16,921 nucleotides of DNA from Leptotrichiaceae bacterium (GTDB lineage Bacteria > Fusobacteriota > Fusobacteriia > Fusobacteriales > Leptotrichiaceae): assembly GCA_030532815.1 (NCBI GenBank), contig JAUNKI010000025.1, positions 1-16,921 on the forward strand, given 5' to 3'. Position 1 is the stretch's first letter, and each line of letters starts with the position of its first letter. The position numbers and the translations under genes were made by a program. A model generated the notes under the pieces. The model saw only the letters and a program-made list of their open reading frames with translations, made no database searches and had not been told where the DNA came from. Below, piece by piece: positions 14,499-16,921 of the stretch.

Positions 14499-14552
14499 AA
14501 TTAACAGTCAAAGCATAAAAATACTGTTTATGAAAGTAAACAACTGTTAATT
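14499..14552. promoter_or_regulatory. Operator-like array of ACTGTT half-sites
   Basis: AATTAACAGT (14499-14508) and ACTGTTAATT (14543-14552) form a perfect 10-bp inverted repeat. A further ACTGTT lies midway at 14523-14528. The AACAGT, ACTGTT and ACTGTT cores start at 14503, 14523 and 14543, exactly 20 bp or two helical turns apart. This fits cooperative binding by a regulator before the permease genes. The rest of 14296-14648 is AT-rich, with no further gene I can support and only weak promoter-like sites. Confidence 0.5.
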
Positions 14553-14648
14553 CTCTTAAAAATTTAACGTATATTAAAAATATTCGAATTAACTTGTTTA
14601 AAAATTAGAAAATTATTAAAAAATTCTGCAGAAGGGAAATAACTCTCT

Positions 14649-15509
14649 ATGAAAAAAGACATCAAAGGTACATTCCTAATATTGCCGTGTTTATTCATAT
14701 TGATTGTTTTTGTAGTTTTTCCGGTAATTCTGACTTTTCGTTACAGTTTAAAAAACTACAATTTAACGGAACCCCAAAATGAAAAATTTATATGGTTTGA
14801 CAATTATATAAAAATATTTAAAGATCCCCACTTTTATAACTCTCTTTACAACAGTACGATAATTTTAGTTTTAGTTATGATTATCGGGATTATATTCAGC
14901 ATAATAATAGGAATTACTTTAAACAGAAAATCGGCAATCAACCCTTTATTAACCGCACTCGTAATTATTCCGTGGGCTATGCCCCCTATAGTAAACGGAA
15001 TAATGTGGAAATTTATCTTTTTTCCAGGATACGGTTTTATGAATAAAATTCTACTCCAATCAGGTCTTATAAGCAGACCCGTTTCATGGACGGACAACAG
15101 ATACCTGTTCCTGTTTGTGATTTCCATAGTTGTAGCATGGAGGATTATACCTTTTTCCTCCCTTGTAATATTAGCCAACTTACAGAATATCCCTCAAAGT
15201 TACTACGACACACTACACGTTTTCGGTGGGAACAAGTTTCAGGGATTCCGGTTTATCACATTGCCTATGCTACTTCCTTCCATAGGAGTTGTTCTCATAA
15301 ATCTGACTACAACTGCACTAAATATTTTTGATGAAGTTATTGCCATATCCGGCTATCAGTTTGAAATTCAGACACTGCTTGTTTATAATTACTCAACTAC
15401 GTTTAATTTCCTTGATTTCGGTTACGGAAGTTCTATTTCCTATGTAACAATGCTTATATCAGGAATTTTCGGTTACTTTTATGTTAAAAATATGGCTTAT
15501 GAAAAATAG
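14649..15509 (+). CDS. Carbohydrate ABC transporter permease (MalF/UgpA-like)
   Basis: A 286-residue inner-membrane permease of the sugar (CUT1) type. An N-terminal membrane segment (LILPCLFILIVFVVFPVIL, about 10-28) is followed by further helices, and the coupling loop reads YDTLHVFGGNKFQGFRFITLP, with the usual Gly and LP positions though the EAA start is replaced by YDT. A GAAGGGA binding site lies about 11 nt before ATG. The second permease starts 15 nt after its stop. The pair would form the channel of an importer for a sugar or glycoside. No ATPase or binding-protein gene is in the visible part of the operon; the ATPase may be shared, as in many CUT1 systems. Substrate is unknown. Confidence 0.88.
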   Translation: MKKDIKGTFLILPCLFILIVFVVFPVILTFRYSLKNYNLTEPQNEKFIWFDNYIKIFKDPHFYNSLYNSTIILVLVMIIGIIFSIIIGITLNRKSAINPLLTALVIIPWAMPPIVNGIMWKFIFFPGYGFMNKILLQSGLISRPVSWTDNRYLFLFVISIVVAWRIIPFSSLVILANLQNIPQSYYDTLHVFGGNKFQGFRFITLPMLLPSIGVVLINLTTTALNIFDEVIAISGYQFEIQTLLVYNYSTTFNFLDFGYGSSISYVTMLISGIFGYFYVKNMAYEK

Positions 15510-15524
15510 GGAAAGGATTAATTT

Positions 15525-16370
15525 ATGAAAGATACGAAAATAGAAAAACTGATTTACTACATTACTGTTTTTTTTATAATTCTTTTTAGTATCGGTCCTA
15601 TTTTCTGGTGTTTTCTGATTAGCATAACACCTGAAGGCGATCTTCTGAAAAACAGTGTAAAACTTTTTCCTGAAGTAATTACTTTTGCAAATTATAAAAA
15701 CCTGTTCAGTGCAGGAAGTAAGGAAAGCGGAGTTCTTTCAAACGGTTTATTGAACAGTATGTATCTGTCCGCCGTTACGGTTTTAATAGGCGTACCTATA
15801 TCGGTTATTACAGGTTATGCTCTCGTTCGTTACAAAATCAGGTTTAAAAATCTGATTATAAGTTTCATTTTAATGACTATTGTAATACCTGTATTTACTA
15901 CGATTATCCCTATTTATTCCTTTTTTGTGGAACATTCAATGCTTGACAGTATGTTCTGGACATCCGTAATATTTATATCCGCATTTATCCCTTTAAATAC
16001 ATGGATAATAATGAATTATTTCAGGGAATTGCCCGAAGATTTATGGGAAGCGGCAGCCATAGAAGGGGCAAATGAAAGACAGCTGTTTTTTCAAATCGGA
16101 CTTCCGCTGGCAAAACCCATAGTTCTGACTTCTTCCCTTATAATGTTTCTTATGGCATGGAAACAGTATATTATACCAATGCTCTTACTGTCATCCCATA
16201 ATAATAAAGTTCTGACTCTTATAATGTCGGAGTTTATGACGAGAGATGCTGTCAATTACAGTGTTATCGCTATGTCAGGTATAATTGTAATAATCCCGCC
16301 TTTACTGGCAAGTATGTTATTCAGAAAAAATCTGGTTTCAGGTTTAACTGCAGGTTCGGTAAAAGAATAA
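15525..16370 (+). CDS. Carbohydrate ABC transporter permease (MalG/UgpE-like)
   Basis: A 281-residue permease partnering the upstream one. The N-terminal helix (LIYYITVFFIILFSIGPIFW) and later helices are clear. The coupling loop EAAAIEGANERQLFFQIGLPLAKP is the canonical EAA motif, better preserved than in the first permease. AAAGGA lies about 8 nt before the ATG. It is followed after 29 nt by the acyltransferase-like gene, probably in the same operon. Together with the divergent DUF4091 gene it suggests uptake and intracellular handling of an unidentified carbohydrate. Confidence 0.9.
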   Translation: MKDTKIEKLIYYITVFFIILFSIGPIFWCFLISITPEGDLLKNSVKLFPEVITFANYKNLFSAGSKESGVLSNGLLNSMYLSAVTVLIGVPISVITGYALVRYKIRFKNLIISFILMTIVIPVFTTIIPIYSFFVEHSMLDSMFWTSVIFISAFIPLNTWIIMNYFRELPEDLWEAAAIEGANERQLFFQIGLPLAKPIVLTSSLIMFLMAWKQYIIPMLLLSSHNNKVLTLIMSEFMTRDAVNYSVIAMSGIIVIIPPLLASMLFRKNLVSGLTAGSVKE

Positions 16371-16399
16371 AAAATTGACTTAACAGGAGAGTGTATACG

Positions 16400-16921
16400 A
16401 TGAGCGGAATTGAATTTTCCACATTGAACAATACGCCTTACGAAAAAATACATAATGATGATGAAGAGGCATACAGATTTCTTATGGAAAAAGCGGAAAC
16501 TTATACAAAATTTTTATACAGAAAGGAAAAACTGTCTGATGAAATATATATGGACAATATAAAGGACATTGACATCTGGTCGGAGAAATACAGAAAGGCA
16601 TATATAGGGAACATTACAAATGGATAGACAGTATTCTTGAAATGAAAGTAATAAAACTCGGCCGGTTACAGTTTGAAATATCCGAACATATAGACGAAGA
16701 ACTTCTTTTTAAACTCGGAAACAGAAAAAATCTCCTTTTTGTTAATGTACATGTCAGAGAAGGTGAAAAGCTCCTTCCCGATTTATGTGAAATTTCGTAT
16801 AATAAAGCATCGGAATATTATAAATCAAAAGGACTGTCTTTTTCAGGACTGGTTTTTACATGTCATTCATGGCTGCTTAATCCCGACTTAAAGACTCTCC
16901 TTCCTGAAAACAGTAACATCA
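16400..16921 (+). pseudogene. Acyltransferase-like (DUF5596-type) gene, frameshifted and cut by the window end
   Basis: ATG 16400, 10 nt after AGGAG, is preferred to the GTG at 16391, which is too close. The first frame runs to a TAG at 16625 and ends in DIWSEKYRKAYIG. The reading then continues one frame over from about 16609 as HYKWIDSILEMKVIKLGRLQFE, FVNVHVREGEKLLPDL and FTCHSWLLNPDLKTLLPENSNI up to the last base. The LGRLQFE, NVHV.EG and CHSWLL..L..LLP..SNI motifs fit a family annotated as acyltransferase-domain proteins. One added G in the GGG at 16607-16609 would join the halves as YIG-E-HYKWI, so a one-base loss or a homopolymer sequencing error explains the break. Function is unproven; the operon suggests a carbohydrate link. 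Confidence 0.75.

Noticed and set aside
1..16921. CRISPR array, insertion sequence, integrase or attachment sites
   Set aside because: No regularly spaced repeats, transposase motifs or flanking direct repeats were seen.

Overview
The window is AT-rich (about one third G+C by eye), with AGGAGG-type ribosome binding sites and mostly A/T-ending codons. Gene content and base composition fit a low-GC anaerobe, most likely a member of the Fusobacteriota (Leptotrichiaceae-like). That assignment is an inference; the window holds no phylogenetic marker such as rRNA.

Positions 1-11341 form a selenium island, all on the minus strand. In transcription order, right to left, it holds: a small selenoprotein gene (11073-11285); a four-gene ABC transporter of the PhnCDE type whose binding protein resembles the family annotated as putative selenate binding proteins (7536-10862); tRNA-Sec (7173-7269); selD (5996-7021), itself a selenoprotein gene with an in-frame UGA; and a five-gene run yedF - DUF3343 - selB - cysteine desulfurase-like gene - selA (114-5565). 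Together these could supply uptake, selenium handling, selenophosphate synthesis, tRNA-Sec charging and UGA decoding. Each block has its own plausible promoter.

The main discovery candidate is a pair of paralogous small selenoproteins that standard gene calling breaks at UGA: 70 residues at 11073-11285 (-) and 68 residues at 14089-14295 (+). Both have strong Shine-Dalgarno sites, a Cys-Ser-Sec motif near residue 28, and an almost identical 7-bp hairpin with a 5-nt AGGYU loop just past the UGA that fits a bacterial SECIS element. Similarity continues on both sides of that hairpin, which argues for translation through the UGA. I do not recognise the family.

Positions 11559-16921 look like a carbohydrate-use region: a DUF3841 protein and a DUF4091 glycoside-hydrolase-like protein on the minus strand, then, divergently on the plus strand, the second small selenoprotein, two sugar-type ABC permeases, and a frameshifted acyltransferase-like gene that runs off the window. 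The intergenic regions hold a 14-bp palindrome at the DUF4091 promoter and a set of ACTGTT half-sites spaced exactly 20 bp apart before the permeases. Both look like operators.
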